In this document: piece after piece, positions 1 through 5,284 of the stretch
Layout of the letters: every line of letters starts with the position of its first letter
How positions within the stretch are numbered: the stretch's first letter is position 1
Assembly (NCBI GenBank): GCA_900754715.1
Contig: CAAEDX010000142.1
Coordinates: 1-5,284, forward strand
Direction of reading: 5' to 3'
Length of the DNA: 5,284 nt
DNA from: Erysipelotrichaceae bacterium
Lineage (GTDB): Bacteria > Bacillota_I > Bacilli_A > Erysipelotrichales > Erysipelotrichaceae
Notes under the pieces: model-generated
Told to the model about the DNA's origin: nothing
The model's input: the letters and a program-made list of their open reading frames with translations, nothing else
Databases searched by the model: none
Program-made: the position numbers and the translations under genes

Positions 1-786
1 GATTCCTTTCATATCATCCTGGGTATGGGGATGCAAGGCGGTGATCTCGATATCAAAGGCCTCGATCTCCTCTCCCTCGAGCACCGTGTAAAAAGTGGCT
101 TTTCCCAGCTTCACCTCATCATGCGCTGCCCACTCGAGCTTGGTCACATGCTCGGGCAGCGTCTGATAAGGACCATAGATGCCGATCGGCGTATTCTCAT
201 CGATCACGCCGATCAGGTCATCATCGATACGTGCTTGTTTTGCGCCGGCCTGTGCGCTTTGCGCACGGGTAAAAGAAAGGACCGATGCCTCATGAAGTTC
301 TCCGCTGACCGTGTCTGGCACGCCATTGACCTCATGGCCCAGCGCGCCATAACGATGAGCAGCTGGATCATAGTAAGTCATTGTCCCCGCGCCGCTCATC
401 TTTTCCTTGAGATACAGCCCGCATGTCACCGTGTGACGGTCATGGTCAAATACTGTCTTCATCGCTGTTTCGATCGTTTGGCCGGCACGTTTGAGCGTGA
501 CCGGGATCGTATTGACCGGATCCTGATGCTGCTTCAGGATCGCGTAAAAAGCATCCATGTCCTTCACTGTCTGATGATCAAGCGCGACGATGATGTCGCC
601 TGGCGCGAATACATCAGCAGGATGGATATCTTCGCCGATGTCATAGGTGCCGCTTACGTAAAGTCCGCCATAGCCGATCTCGATGCCCACGCTGTCTCCG
701 CCTAAGATGAGCTCATCCTGGGCATAGACGCTGAACGGCATGAACAGCATGCAGGCCGCAAGCAGAAAGGCAAAGCGCCGTTTCAT
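1..786 (-). CDS. spoIVB: SpoIVB serine peptidase (S55 family), 3' end beyond the window
   Basis: Sporulation signalling protease. In the family it is made in the forespore, crosses into the space between forespore and mother cell, and triggers release of the membrane protease that matures pro-sigma-K. The 262 visible codons, read from the reverse strand, start with MKRRF and a hydrophobic stretch ending near SVYAQD (about residue 23), a likely signal peptide or anchor. A PDZ domain follows at about 25-112 (GGDSVGIEI, then APGDIIVAL at 61-69). The peptidase domain shows GAGTMTYYDP and YGALGHEV, with H151 as the expected catalytic histidine, then ENTPIGIYG at 197-205. The reading frame is open at base 1, ending MKGI just before the expected catalytic Asp and Ser region, so those residues cannot be checked. 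ATG at 786 has an excellent ribosome site. Compared with the B. subtilis protein, the segment before the PDZ domain is about 85 residues shorter. Identity is secure; activity is inferred. Confidence 0.93.
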   Translation of the reverse strand, partial: MKRRFAFLLAACMLFMPFSVYAQDELILGGDSVGIEIGYGGLYVSGTYDIGEDIHPADVFAPGDIIVALDHQTVKDMDAFYAILKQHQDPVNTIPVTLKRAGQTIETAMKTVFDHDRHTVTCGLYLKEKMSGAGTMTYYDPAAHRYGALGHEVNGVPDTVSGELHEASVLSFTRAQSAQAGAKQARIDDDLIGVIDENTPIGIYGPYQTLPEHVTKLEWAAHDEVKLGKATFYTVLEGEEIEAFDIEITALHPHTQDDMKGI

Positions 787-835
787 AAAAAACACCTCCT
801 CAGCGCTATTGTGACGCGGGACGGTGTTTTTCATA
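784..835 (-). terminator. Terminator-like hairpin after recN that overlaps the spoIVB RBS and start codon
   Basis: Folded by hand from the minus strand. Bases 826-823 (CACC) pair with 796-793 (GGTG), 821-819 (TCC) with 799-797 (GGA), 818 with 801, and 817-814 (GCGT) with 806-803 (GCGC, one G-U pair). The loop is CACAATA (813-807); G822, A800 and T802 are unpaired. The stem is followed by six T residues (792-787), which can also pair with the A-tract 831-827, and the pairing can continue weakly through the ATG. A GC-rich stem followed at once by a U-tract is the form of an intrinsic terminator, here placed 20 nt after the recN stop. It would also hide the spoIVB ribosome site. No folding energy was computed. 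Confidence 0.5.
793..800 (-). promoter_or_regulatory. Ribosome binding site of spoIVB
   Basis: AGGAGGTG on the minus strand, six T residues before the ATG at 786-784. It is a near-perfect Shine-Dalgarno sequence and fixes the spoIVB start. It also forms part of the 3' arm of the hairpin described at 784-835, so its accessibility depends on where the transcript begins. Confidence 0.9.
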
Positions 836-836
836 C
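807..836 (-). promoter_or_regulatory. Probable forespore (sigma-G-type) promoter of spoIVB
   Basis: On the minus strand, GTATG (836-832) matches the sigma-G -35 consensus GHATR at all five positions. After 18 nt comes CACAATA (813-807), which matches the -10 consensus CATnnTA at all constrained positions but one. Transcription would start at about 806-800, leaving a leader of only about 15-20 nt before the spoIVB ATG. In B. subtilis spoIVB is known to be transcribed in the forespore from its own promoter just after recN, which fits this position. The consensus is quoted from memory and the site is not experimentally supported; sigma-F recognises a similar -35 but its GG-containing -10 is absent here. 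Confidence 0.6.
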
Positions 837-845
837 AGGATAATA

Positions 846-2498
846 TTACCTGCGCGCGGATTCAAGCAGTTCCCTGGCAGCCTGCAAAGAGGCACTGCTC
901 ACGCTGCCAGAAGCGATGAGCGCCAGCTGCCTGATCCGCGCATCCGATTCCAGGACATGGATGGAAGTGCTCGTCACACTGCCATCGTCCTGCTTCTGCA
1001 CGAGCAAGTGCTGATCAGCGCAGGCCGCGACCTGAGCCAGATGCGTCACGCAGAGCACCTGGGTATCTTGGGCCAACTGCTGCATCTTGCGCCCGATCGC
1101 CATCGCGACCCGACCGCTCACGCCAGTATCGATCTCATCGAAGATCACGGTCTCGATGCCTTGCAGATGCGTGAATACACACTTTAATCCAAGCATCAGC
1201 CGTGAGAGCTCGCCGCCTGAGGCGCTCTTATGCAGCGGGGTGAACGCCTGCGCGCGGTTCATGGCGACCTGAAACTCCACAGCGTCGCTGCCAGATGCAG
1301 AAGGACGGGCCGGCGTGATGCAGATATGAAAGCGCGCATGTTCCAGCATCAGATCGCGCAATTGCCCCATGACCTGCTCTTCCAGATCAACCGCTTTCTG
1401 CACCCGCAATTCATGCAGGCGGGCCGCGGCAGCTTCATATTCCGCTTGGGCCTGCCTGAGCTGCTGCTGCAGCGTATCGATATGATCCTGCCGATGCAAG
1501 ATGCGGTCGATGCGGGCCTCACAGGCATCGCGATGTGCCATCACATCCTCATAGGAGCCGCCGTAACGGCGATACAGCCGGTGATAGAGGAACAGACGCT
1601 CCTGCATCTCATTGAGCAGCTGCTCATCGTCATCCATATGCGCAAGCACATCCTGCAAAGCTGCGATATGCTCTTCGATTTCATAGTACGCATCGCTCAG
1701 CGCATTCGCATGCGGCGCGATGCTTTCCAGATCGCTGATGTTCTCTAAGGCACGCATTGCCTGATAGAGCGCAGGATTGCTGCCGCGTTCCCCATCCAGC
1801 AGTTCCAGGGCCGAGGAAACTTGCTTTTTTACCGTTTCGGCCCGGTTCAGCTCATGGATGCGTGTCTCCAGCTCTTCCGGTTCATCTTTGCGTAAATGAG
1901 CATCATCGATCTCATTGAGCTGTTCGGTAAGTTCATCCAGATCCTCTTCATTGAGCTCTTCATTCTGCAGCTTATCCATCCGTACCTGCAGATCATGATA
2001 TGCGCGGTAAGCATCCCGCACCGTCTGCAGCAAGCGTTCATCTTCACAATAACGATCCAGCAGCTGCAGATGATAACGGCTTTGCAGCAGATACTGATTA
2101 TCGTGCTGGGAATGAATGTCGATGAGTTCCGTGCTGAGCTCTCGCAAGAAAGCCGCGGTGATCGCGCGCTGATTGAGGCGCACGCTGCTCTTGCCTTCAG
2201 CCGTGATCTCCCGGCTGATGATCAGCTCATCGTCTTCCAGCTCAAAGCCTTGCTGCGCAAGCAGCGCCGCGGCCCGGGAATTCGGCCGCAGGGAAAACAC
2301 ACCTTCGATGATGGCGCGTTGTGCCCCTCTTTTCACATAACCGGCTGATGCCCGCTGTCCGCACAATAGGCCGATCGCGTCGATGAGCAATGATTTTCCA
2401 GCCCCGGTCTCTCCGGTAAAGACGCTCATGCGGCTGTCCAGGTCGAGCCTGACAGCATCGATCAGCACGAAGTTTTTCACATAGATCTGTGTCAGCAC
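846..2498 (-). CDS. recN: DNA repair protein RecN (SMC-like ATPase)
   Basis: SMC-family ATPase that acts early in double-strand-break repair, binding DNA ends and promoting synapsis before RecA-dependent recombination. The product is 550 aa, the usual family length, and looks intact. The N-terminal ATPase half has Walker A GETGAGKS at 29-36. The middle (about 150-380) is a charged, mostly helical arm that includes an acidic stretch near 175-200 and the family-typical EIDDAHL segment. The C-terminal half has the signature SASGGELSRL from about 425, Walker B VIFDEIDTGVSG at about 451-462, and VTHLAQVA with the switch histidine at about 486. Translation starts at GTG (2498) behind GGAGGTGA; no other start near it keeps the conserved opening LTQIYVKNFVLI. 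It follows tlyA by 15 nt with no visible promoter, so it is probably co-transcribed. No LexA-type box was recognised just upstream, but SOS control from further upstream cannot be excluded. Confidence 0.97.
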   Translation of the reverse strand: MLTQIYVKNFVLIDAVRLDLDSRMSVFTGETGAGKSLLIDAIGLLCGQRASAGYVKRGAQRAIIEGVFSLRPNSRAAALLAQQGFELEDDELIISREITAEGKSSVRLNQRAITAAFLRELSTELIDIHSQHDNQYLLQSRYHLQLLDRYCEDERLLQTVRDAYRAYHDLQVRMDKLQNEELNEEDLDELTEQLNEIDDAHLRKDEPEELETRIHELNRAETVKKQVSSALELLDGERGSNPALYQAMRALENISDLESIAPHANALSDAYYEIEEHIAALQDVLAHMDDDEQLLNEMQERLFLYHRLYRRYGGSYEDVMAHRDACEARIDRILHRQDHIDTLQQQLRQAQAEYEAAAARLHELRVQKAVDLEEQVMGQLRDLMLEHARFHICITPARPSASGSDAVEFQVAMNRAQAFTPLHKSASGGELSRLMLGLKCVFTHLQGIETVIFDEIDTGVSGRVAMAIGRKMQQLAQDTQVLCVTHLAQVAACADQHLLVQKQDDGSVTSTSIHVLESDARIRQLALIASGSVSSASLQAARELLESARR

Positions 2499-2502
2499 GT
2501 TC

Positions 2503-2510
2503 TCACCTCC
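2503..2510 (-). promoter_or_regulatory. Ribosome binding site of recN (decides a GTG start)
   Basis: GGAGGTGA on the minus strand, with four bases (GAAC) before the GTG at 2498-2496. It lies wholly inside the 15-nt gap after the tlyA stop codon. This strong site supports the rare start codon and indicates that recN is translated independently rather than by overlap coupling. Confidence 0.88.
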
Positions 2511-2513
2511 ATA

Positions 2514-3281
2514 TTACCTGCTTTTGGCCAGCGCTCGGTAGTCGTAGGTCCTTGTCTTGCCTTCACGGCTCAGATGCATGAGAAATTCGCGATTGCCATC
2601 ACGGCCCGGCAACGGACTCACGCGCAGATGGCGCACGCTCCAGCCCAGCTGCTGCGCCGCTTCGCTCACTTCCCGAAGCACCCGCGCTGTCACGTTGTCA
2701 TCTTTGAGGATGCCATGTTTGTTCAAAAAGGCCTTGCCGGCCTCAAACTGCGGCTTGATCAGCACGACTGCCTCAGGATGAGAAAGCTGTGCCGCGATGA
2801 CCTCCAGCAAGGTGCGGCACGAGATGAATGAGACATCCATGCAAAGAAAATCGATCGGCCTCGCGAACCAGTCGGCGCGCAGGTCTCTGGCATTACGGCC
2901 TTCCATATTAACACAGCGCGGATCATGGCGGAGCCGCTCATGCAGCTGATCATGGCCCACATCAAGCGCATAGACCAGGGCCGCACCGCGGCGGAGACAG
3001 ACATCGCTGAAGCCGCCGGTGCTTGCCCCGACATCCAGGACGACCTTGTCTTGCAGCGATATGCCAAATTCATCGAGCACGCCGTTGAGCTTAGCTCCGG
3101 CGCGGGATACGAAATCATCTTCCTTGGCCACGACCTCGATCTGATCATTCGCTGTGACCGGCACGCTGTTCTTATATACACGGATGCCATTGACCAGCAC
3201 CCTACCTTCCTTTATCGCGTCTTGCGCGCGGCTGCGGCTGCCGAGCTGCGCGCTCAAGGCCTGATCGAGCCTCATGCGCAT
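2514..3281 (-). CDS. tlyA: TlyA/YqxC family rRNA 2'-O-methyltransferase
   Basis: SAM-dependent ribose methyltransferase. Family members methylate cytidines in 16S and/or 23S rRNA at the subunit interface; Mycobacterium TlyA is the studied example, where its loss gives capreomycin resistance. The 255-aa product has an N-terminal S4 RNA-binding domain (about 3-50, RLDQAL to DQIEV) and an FtsJ-like Rossmann domain. The SAM loop is LDVGASTGGFSD at 82-93. The catalytic K-D-K-E tetrad is complete: K64 (SRAGAKL), D149 (CMDVSF), K176 (LIKPQFE) and E232 (GNREF). The start is set at ATG 3281, four bases after GGAGG; a second in-frame ATG at 3275 gives a 4-base ATGA overlap with dxs and is nearly as good. 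An upstream in-frame extension to 3401 lies inside dxs and resembles nothing in the family. Which rRNA sites are modified here cannot be told. It is also often annotated as a hemolysin, a historical label not supported by the domains. Confidence 0.94.
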   Translation of the reverse strand: MRMRLDQALSAQLGSRSRAQDAIKEGRVLVNGIRVYKNSVPVTANDQIEVVAKEDDFVSRAGAKLNGVLDEFGISLQDKVVLDVGASTGGFSDVCLRRGAALVYALDVGHDQLHERLRHDPRCVNMEGRNARDLRADWFARPIDFLCMDVSFISCRTLLEVIAAQLSHPEAVVLIKPQFEAGKAFLNKHGILKDDNVTARVLREVSEAAQQLGWSVRHLRVSPLPGRDGNREFLMHLSREGKTRTYDYRALAKSR

Positions 3282-5131
3282 AGTTCCTCCAGCTGTGCGA
3301 ACAGCGTATTCATATCGATCCCTTCCGCACGGCGCAGCTGCGGGATGCTTCCTTGTTCCACATAATGATCCTTGATGCCGATACGGATGAGATGGCGGCA
3401 AATCCGATGATCGTTGATGTATTGCAGGATCGCGGCGGAGAGGCCGCCATCCAGCATGTCGCTCTCATATACGATCAGCGGCACATCACGATACAGCACT
3501 TCATCGAGCATCTTTTCATCCAGCGGCTTGAAATAACGTGCGTTGATGATCTCCACCGGCATATCGTTGGCCTTGACCTTAGAAACGATGCGGTCAATAT
3601 CGCTGCCATAGCTGATGACACAGGCACGCAGCGCTTTCTCTGGGGTCCAGCGCGTCCAAGTGCCAGGCAATGCCGCCTCGACGTCTTCACTCACATAAGG
3701 AATGCTGCCGCGGGGATAACGGATGCAAAATGGCTGATTCGCGGCAAATGCCGCCTTCATCAGCGCACGGGCTTCCTTGGCGTCCTTTGGCTGCGCCATG
3801 ATCAGATTAGGAATGGCATGCAGCATCGTGATATCAAAGACGCCATGGTGTGTCTCTCCATCTTCACCGACAAGGCCGCAGCGGTCGATGCCAATGACGA
3901 CCGGCAGCTTCATGCGCGCGACATCATGATTGATCTGATCATAAGCGCGCTGCAGGAATGAGGAATAGACCGAGATGAACGGCCGCTTGCCATTCACTGC
4001 CAGTCCGGCCGCAAAGGTCATGGCATGTTCCTCAGCAATGCCGCAGTCGAAGAAGCGCTGAGGAAACTCTTTTGCGAACATGCCCAGCTTGGCGCCGGCC
4101 TTCATCGCCGGTGTGATCGCGACGATGTCACGATCCGCTCTGGCCAGATCGCACAGAATGCGTGCGATCGCTTCGCTCCAGGAACAATGTCCGGGCGGCA
4201 GCACAGCAAGGGGCTTGCCGCTCTTTGGATCAAAAGGAGCTACGCCATGCCAGATGCCCTCTTTATCATTTTCAGCAAATGGATAGCCTTTTCCTTTCTT
4301 GGTCAGCACATGAACGACGATCGGCCCTTTGTGCTGCTTGGCCATCTTGAGGACCTTGATGAGCTCACCGATATCGTGCCCATTGATGGGACCGATATAA
4401 TCGAGGTTGAACTCACCGAAGATCGAAGTATCGACCACATTATCCTTGATGGCATTCTTGAAGTTCTTCATTCCCTTCAGCAGGCTGCGGCCGAACTTGC
4501 TGGTGGACAATCCTTGTTCCAGATCATTTTTCAGCGTGGTGTAAGAACGGCTCGTGCGCAGCCTGGTGAACGCGACATCCATGGCGCCGACGTTGCGGGA
4601 GATGGACATGGAATTATCATTGAAGATGATGATCATGTTGCGCTCTTCGCCGCCGATCTGGTTCAGTGCCTCCATCGACATGCCGCTGGCCATAGCGCCA
4701 TCTCCGATCACCGGGACGATATGGTAATGCTCACCATTGAGATCACGAGCCACTGCCATGCCCAGCGCGGCCGACAGCGATGTGGATGAATGTCCGGCTT
4801 CCCAGCAGTCGTGCTCGCTCTCATGGCGTTTCTGAAAGCCAGAAAGTCCCTTGTATTGGCGCAGCGTGGAAAACTGCCGCGCACGGCCGGTGAGGATCTT
4901 ATGAACATAGCTCTGATGGCCGACATCAAACAAGATACGATCACGCGGAGAATCAAAGACGCAGTGCAGCGCCAAGGTAAGCTCAACGATGCCCAGATTG
5001 CTTGAAAGATGTCCGCCTGTTCTGGAGATCGAATCGATGAGAAAGGCGCGGATCTCGGCAGCGAGCTCTTCCAGTTCTCTGACTGACAGCTTTTTGATAT
5101 CGGCAGGGCCGCTGATGTCATAGATGTGCAT
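3272..5131 (-). CDS. dxs: 1-deoxy-D-xylulose-5-phosphate synthase (DXS)
   Basis: Thiamine-diphosphate enzyme that condenses pyruvate with glyceraldehyde 3-phosphate to DXP, the first step of the MEP isoprenoid pathway and also a precursor for thiamine and pyridoxal in many bacteria. The 619-aa product has the usual length. Domain I shows GGHLSSNLG (H41), DVGHQSY (69-75), EAGHSSTSLS, and the ThDP/Mg site GDGAMASG (143-150) with N171-N173. Domain II carries GIAEEHA with the catalytic Glu at 367, then IDRCGLVGEDGETHHG with R417, D424 and H428 matching E. coli R420, D427 and H431. RYPRGSIPYV follows before the C-terminal domain. Start: two adjacent ATGs (5134 and 5131) share one ribosome site; 5131 gives the better spacing, and the choice changes one residue. 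A frame open to 5224 runs through the upstream gene and its residues do not resemble DXS. It presumably supplies precursors to the IspA-like enzyme encoded just upstream. Confidence 0.97.
   Translation of the reverse strand: MHIYDISGPADIKKLSVRELEELAAEIRAFLIDSISRTGGHLSSNLGIVELTLALHCVFDSPRDRILFDVGHQSYVHKILTGRARQFSTLRQYKGLSGFQKRHESEHDCWEAGHSSTSLSAALGMAVARDLNGEHYHIVPVIGDGAMASGMSMEALNQIGGEERNMIIIFNDNSMSISRNVGAMDVAFTRLRTSRSYTTLKNDLEQGLSTSKFGRSLLKGMKNFKNAIKDNVVDTSIFGEFNLDYIGPINGHDIGELIKVLKMAKQHKGPIVVHVLTKKGKGYPFAENDKEGIWHGVAPFDPKSGKPLAVLPPGHCSWSEAIARILCDLARADRDIVAITPAMKAGAKLGMFAKEFPQRFFDCGIAEEHAMTFAAGLAVNGKRPFISVYSSFLQRAYDQINHDVARMKLPVVIGIDRCGLVGEDGETHHGVFDITMLHAIPNLIMAQPKDAKEARALMKAAFAANQPFCIRYPRGSIPYVSEDVEAALPGTWTRWTPEKALRACVISYGSDIDRIVSKVKANDMPVEIINARYFKPLDEKMLDEVLYRDVPLIVYESDMLDGGLSAAILQYINDHRICRHLIRIGIKDHYVEQGSIPQLRRAEGIDMNTLFAQLEELCA
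3286..3290 (-). promoter_or_regulatory. Ribosome binding site of tlyA inside the end of dxs
   Basis: GGAGG on the minus strand lies within the last codons of dxs, four bases before ATG 3281 and ten before ATG 3275. With the overlapping stop and start codons it suggests that tlyA translation is coupled to that of dxs. The spacing does not decide between the two starts. Confidence 0.7.
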
Positions 5132-5134
5132 CAT

Positions 5135-5146
5135 GATCACCCCTTT
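5135..5146 (-). promoter_or_regulatory. Ribosome binding site of dxs
   Basis: AAAGGGGTGATC on the minus strand matches the full anti-Shine-Dalgarno complement AAGGAGGTGATC at ten of twelve positions and directly abuts the first of two adjacent ATG codons. This unusually long match rules out the upstream in-frame extension and sets the start at 5134 or 5131. Confidence 0.85.
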
Positions 5147-5153
5147 CTCTGGA

Positions 5154-5284
5154 TCAGCTGCGGCGAGCGCGCAGCTGTTCGAACAAAGACAGCAATTCTC
5201 CTGCATCCATGCGAAGACGAGCACAGAGCGTCTCCGCTTCCTGATAATATTCCTCGCTCAGCCTGCGCGCATCCACAGCCCCCA
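5154..5284 (-). CDS. ispA: C-terminal tail of an upstream gene, probably IspA-type prenyl diphosphate synthase
   Basis: An open frame enters from the right edge and ends at TGA (5156-5154), giving 42 residues from GAVDARRLSE to EQLRARRS. It has a normal coding look and stops just before the dxs ribosome site. The pattern of two amphipathic helices, an Ala/Leu-rich one followed by an L..L...L..R ending, resembles the C-terminus of farnesyl/geranyl diphosphate synthases. In B. subtilis and many Firmicutes ispA lies directly before dxs. None of the diagnostic DDxxD motifs fall in the window, so the name rests on position and a weak resemblance. It does not look like XseB, the other common neighbour. 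That this is coding sequence is likely; the family is a guess. Confidence 0.45.
   Translation of the reverse strand, partial: GAVDARRLSEEYYQEAETLCARLRMDAGELLSLFEQLRARRS

Noticed and set aside
25..705. Plus-strand open frame of 226 codons at the left end
   Set aside because: It is antisense to spoIVB, whose reverse-strand frame shows the PDZ domain and GALGH motif. The plus-strand product matches no family I recognise.
841..849. The same nine bases AGGTAATAT span the stop codons of both recN and tlyA (2510-2518)
   Set aside because: Nine identical bases at two stop codons that both follow an AGG Arg codon are readily explained by chance; the sequences diverge at once on both sides.
1230..1748. 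Plus-strand open frames opposite recN (also 957-1187 and 1896-2348)
   Set aside because: They are shadows of the recN frame. The minus strand carries a continuous, motif-complete RecN, and no separate signals were found for the antisense frames.
3282..3401. Upstream extension of tlyA to an ATG at 3401
   Set aside because: It lies inside dxs, adds a Pro/Arg-rich segment not found in the family, and the S4 domain begins right after the downstream ATGs.
4025..4789. Plus-strand open frame of 254 codons opposite dxs
   Set aside because: It lies entirely antisense to the ThDP-binding half of dxs. Its protein looks like a reverse reading of biased codons (rich in His, Arg, Ile, Asp), has no recognisable motif, and no ribosome site or promoter was seen.
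5177..5184. Palindrome GTTCGAAC, reminiscent of a LexA-type half-site pair
   Set aside because: It lacks the central spacing of a Firmicute SOS box (CGAAC-N4-GTTCG order), lies inside the coding tail before dxs, and is far from recN.
5132..5224. Upstream extension of dxs to an ATG at 5224
   Set aside because: The extra residues are Cys/Ala-rich and unlike any DXS N-terminus, they overlap the coding tail of the preceding gene in another frame, and a strong ribosome site sits just before 5134.

Overview
The window is a compact block of housekeeping and sporulation genes from a spore-forming Firmicute, all on the minus strand. Read in the direction of transcription (high to low coordinates) the order is: tail of a probable ispA, dxs, tlyA, recN, and a 5' portion of spoIVB cut by the left edge. 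This is the conserved Bacillota neighbourhood known from Bacillus subtilis (ispA-dxs-yqxC-ahrC-recN-spoIVB-spo0A), but with no argR/ahrC between tlyA and recN. SpoIVB indicates an endospore former or a close relative. The base composition is fairly GC-rich by eye, with a preference for GAT and ATC codons. The DXS wording recalls Erysipelotrichia-type sequences, but that class-level placement is an impression, not a demonstrated result.

Region by region: 5154-5284 holds the last 42 codons of an upstream gene that resembles the C-terminus of a short-chain prenyl synthase (IspA). After a 19-22 nt gap with a strong Shine-Dalgarno sequence, dxs (3272-5131) encodes a full-length DXP synthase. Its stop overlaps the start of tlyA (2514-3281), an S4-domain/FtsJ-fold rRNA 2'-O-methyltransferase with all four catalytic residues. 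Fifteen bases later recN (846-2498) starts at GTG and encodes an intact SMC-like repair ATPase. A 59-nt gap (787-845) leads to spoIVB (1-786, incomplete), which has a signal peptide, a PDZ domain and the catalytic histidine; the catalytic serine lies beyond the window.

The genes from ispA to recN look like one transcription unit driven from a promoter outside the window: gaps are tiny or negative and no promoter is visible between them. They serve isoprenoid precursor supply (IspA, DXS), ribosome modification (TlyA) and double-strand-break repair (RecN). SpoIVB belongs to a different programme: in sporulation it is made in the forespore and triggers sigma-K activation in the mother cell.

The most interesting feature is how these two programmes are separated. 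The 59-nt gap carries a good match to a sigma-G promoter, and the same bases can fold into a terminator-like hairpin whose right arm contains the spoIVB ribosome binding site and whose U-tract ends at the spoIVB start codon. The promoter's -10 element lies in the hairpin loop, so a forespore transcript would start inside the right arm and lack the left arm. Read-through RNA from recN would instead carry the complete hairpin and should be terminated or untranslatable. This is an inference from hand folding. Otherwise the window is ordinary core genome; no mobile element, CRISPR array, RNA gene or novel multi-gene system was seen.
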